Assembly (NCBI RefSeq): GCF_030053775.1
Contig: NZ_CP125669.1
Location: 1,855,962-1,919,961, forward strand
Length of the DNA stretch: 64,000 bases
Direction of reading: 5' to 3'
Source: Acinetobacter corruptisaponis
GTDB taxonomy: Bacteria; Pseudomonadota; Gammaproteobacteria; Pseudomonadales; Moraxellaceae
Position numbers and translations under genes: made by a program. The notes under the pieces were generated by a model. The model saw only the letters and a program-made list of their open reading frames with translations, did not search any database and was not told the DNA's origin. Within the stretch, counting starts at the first letter, position 1. Each line of letters starts with the position of its first letter. Below, one piece after another: positions 62,259 to 64,000 of the stretch.

Positions 62259-64000
62259 CTCACTTTGATTGGTCATCACCAGTACATCCTTATATGCCTG
62301 ATTCGACTGGCCACGAACACTCAGCGTATTGGTTTTTGCATCCGTATCATAAATAATCTCGATATAGCTGGAAAGATTGGAACTGGTTGCATGACTGTCC
62401 AATATTTGCGACAAATCAATCTGGTCTTCCGCCATATCAAAGTCAGTTACATAATCCACAGCAGTTTCACCTGAAGCATTGATCAACAATTCAAGAATAT
62501 CATTGCCTTCGTTTAAGATGAATAATTCACTCACCGCCGCATCACTACTCAGCACGTTATCACCTGAATCACCCATTACAATACTGGTGACTTCATCCTC
62601 AGCATTGACAGGACGATCCACACCAAACACCTGATAAATCTGCTGTGAGGAAATACTGCCACCTGTTTCGAAATTGAAAGATTCGACCTCATGCGCACCA
62701 CCAAGGAAGAAGTCTTTTACTGTAACCTTGTTGCTATTGCTGCCATTCACCTTAAGGATCAGGTCATCACCCGATTTAGTTAGATAGTTACCCACCTGGC
62801 TAAAGGCAATTCCATTGCCAAAAACCACCTGATCTGTACCCAGCTTTTCATCAATGACCATGGCACCTGAACTATAGTTATAGGTGGTGTTAAAGGCATC
62901 TAAATCCGTATTTTCAGGTGCTGTGTTTGCTGGCGCACTTTGCTGTGGCATGGTGATGCCAAATGCCCCAAAAATCTGCTCAGCGGTAATTTGCCCACCA
63001 GTCTCAAACTGGAATGTTTCAACCAGATACTGACCTGCCAGGAAGAAGTTTTTCACCGTGACCTTATTGGTGTTGCTACCATTCACTTTCAGGATCAGGT
63101 CATCACCTGATTTGGTCAAATAACTTCCCACCTGATTAAAGGTAATACCATTTTTAAAGATGACCTTGTCATTGCCTGAATGTTCAGTAATGGTTAAAGC
63201 ACCTGTGGTGTAGTTATAGACAGTGTCACCTGCAACCTCACTGGAACCCTGATTTCCTCCACCTGTAGATGGCAATGTTAAACCAAACGCCCCAAAAACC
63301 TGCTCTGCCGTTAAATTACCACCCGTCTCGAATTCAAAGTTCTCAACCAGATAATTCCCTGCCAGGAAGAAGTTTTTCACCGTGACCTTATTGGTGTTGC
63401 TACCATTCACCTTAAGAATGAGATCATCACCTGATTTAGACAGATAGTTACCCACCTGGCTAAAGCTAATGCCATTTTTAAAGATGACCTTATCATTGCC
63501 CGACTGTTCAGTAATGGTCAATTCGCCAGAACTATAGTTATAGGTTGTATCTCCCACGGGATTTGGTGGCGTTGGGGTTGTTCCTGATGGAATTGTCAGG
63601 CCGAATGCACCAAAGATTTGTTCAGCCGTTAACTGTCCACCTGTTTCAAACTGCAAGGTTTCAACCAGATACTGACCTGCCTTAAAGAAATTCTTGATGG
63701 TGACTTTATTGGTATTGCTACCATTTACTTTCAGGATCAGGTCATCCCCTGATTTGGTCAGATAATTACCCACCTGACTAAAGGTAATGCCATTCTTAAA
63801 TAGAACTGTATCATTACCCGATTGTTCCGTGATCGTCATTGCACCAGAGCTATATTGATAAATGGTATCACCTGCTGGATCTGATGAACCTCCAGAAGAA
63901 GCATTGACCTTGACTGCAATTTGAGCCGCTGTAATGGTATAGCCACCATTCGGCTGTACACTGCTAATTGCTTTCTCACCACCCAGGAAGTGGTCCTTGA
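62211..64000 (-). CDS. Large repeat-containing type I-secreted adhesin/RTX-like protein, 3' part (5' end outside window)
   Basis: Reading frame is open to the window edge, so this is only the C-terminal ~596 residues. Four tandem units of 106, 108, about 112 residues and a last divergent one each carry the pattern GNDKVIFKNGI..SQVGNYL.KSGDDLILKVNGSN, like haemolysin-type calcium-binding-related repeats; a fifth unit of another subtype (DHFLGGEKAISSVQPNGGYT) begins at the edge. The C-terminus (VDYVTDFDMAEDQIDLSQIL and acidic surroundings) matches the type I secretion target of VCA0849-type giant adhesins. It should be exported by an ABC-type TolC-linked system and lie at the cell surface, binding or biofilm. 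No ATG at 63839 is a real start. Confidence 0.85.
   Translation of the reverse strand, partial: KDHFLGGEKAISSVQPNGGYTITAAQIAVKVNASSGGSSDPAGDTIYQYSSGAMTITEQSGNDTVLFKNGITFSQVGNYLTKSGDDLILKVNGSNTNKVTIKNFFKAGQYLVETLQFETGGQLTAEQIFGAFGLTIPSGTTPTPPNPVGDTTYNYSSGELTITEQSGNDKVIFKNGISFSQVGNYLSKSGDDLILKVNGSNTNKVTVKNFFLAGNYLVENFEFETGGNLTAEQVFGAFGLTLPSTGGGNQGSSEVAGDTVYNYTTGALTITEHSGNDKVIFKNGITFNQVGSYLTKSGDDLILKVNGSNTNKVTVKNFFLAGQYLVETFQFETGGQITAEQIFGAFGITMPQQSAPANTAPENTDLDAFNTTYNYSSGAMVIDEKLGTDQVVFGNGIAFSQVGNYLTKSGDDLILKVNGSNSNKVTVKDFFLGGAHEVESFNFETGGSISSQQIYQVFGVDRPVNAEDEVTSIVMGDSGDNVLSSDAAVSELFILNEGNDILELLINASGETAVDYVTDFDMAEDQIDLSQILDSHATSSNLSSYIEIIYDTDAKTNTLSVRGQSNQAYKDVLVMTNQSEQLYLQDLINNQSLIY
62862..63860. 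repeat. Tandem ~318-336 bp repeats in the adhesin gene
   Basis: Successive units start at about 63839, 63521, 63197 and 62861 (minus strand), giving periods of 318, 324 and 336 bases. Central ~80 residues of each are almost identical, with variable 20-30-residue Pro/Ser/Thr-rich linkers. The near-identity of the cores suggests recent duplication or gene conversion. Confidence 0.85.

Overview
The window reads as a chromosomal segment of an Acinetobacter species, probably not A. baumannii. I infer this from the moderate-to-low GC, an isolated gspF-gspG pair away from other type II secretion genes, a polyphosphate:AMP phosphotransferase of the kind described in A. johnsonii, and gene neighbourhoods such as corC-lnt, rpsO-pnp, recC-recB-recD and ubiE-ubiJ-ubiB. 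Species was not determined. Most of the window is core housekeeping DNA with a few accessory inserts. I saw no tRNA, rRNA, CRISPR array, prophage or intact insertion sequence.

Layout. 1-665: 3' end of the electron-transfer-flavoprotein:ubiquinone oxidoreductase gene. 798-5778: a type III restriction-modification system (mod, res) behind a heptanucleotide tandem repeat and a perfect -10 box. 5831-12757: TPR protein, TusA-like protein, corC-lnt, a CsaA-like tRNA-binding protein, two small membrane proteins, and gspF-gspG. 12919-24987: priA, a CPA2 cation/proton antiporter, Hsp33, a FitAB/VapBC-type toxin-antitoxin pair, cbpA-cbpM, an AT-rich patch with a small ORF and a lipoprotein, a CorA-family transporter, pnp and rpsO. 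25225-36440: a serine hydrolase, a structured non-coding region that looks like a small RNA gene, then recC-recB-recD on the minus strand. 36501-36779: a MITE-like element. 36903-43243: a small membrane-associated protein, PPK2-type phosphotransferase, an FFLEELY-like protein and ubiE-ubiJ-ubiB. 43699-47918: Fe-type alcohol dehydrogenase and aldehyde dehydrogenase flanking a divergent GAF regulator, a plausible ethanol/acetaldehyde oxidation unit. 48322-54279: FAD monooxygenase, VOC protein, membrane protein, then hisIE with a UvrD-like helicase and an ATPase. 54532-60752: a six-gene Mrp Na+/H+ antiporter operon. 60740-64000: a prolyl-4-hydroxylase-like gene sitting between two copies of a ~105-bp sequence, and the 3' part of a large repeat-containing type I-secreted adhesin.

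Most notable signals: (1) six DnaA-box-like 9-mers spaced exactly 12 bp apart across the 5' end of recD; (2) a hairpin-rich minus-strand region ending in a strong terminator, with no ORF, next to recD; (3) a double-hairpin palindromic segment lying in frame inside the leader of the pseudopilin GspG; (4) a helicase-ATPase pair downstream of hisIE whose ATPase has His where the Walker B glutamate is expected; (5) a MITE with TA target duplication; (6) the duplication flanking the prolyl hydroxylase gene; (7) repeats and a hairpin in the control region of the type III methyltransferase.
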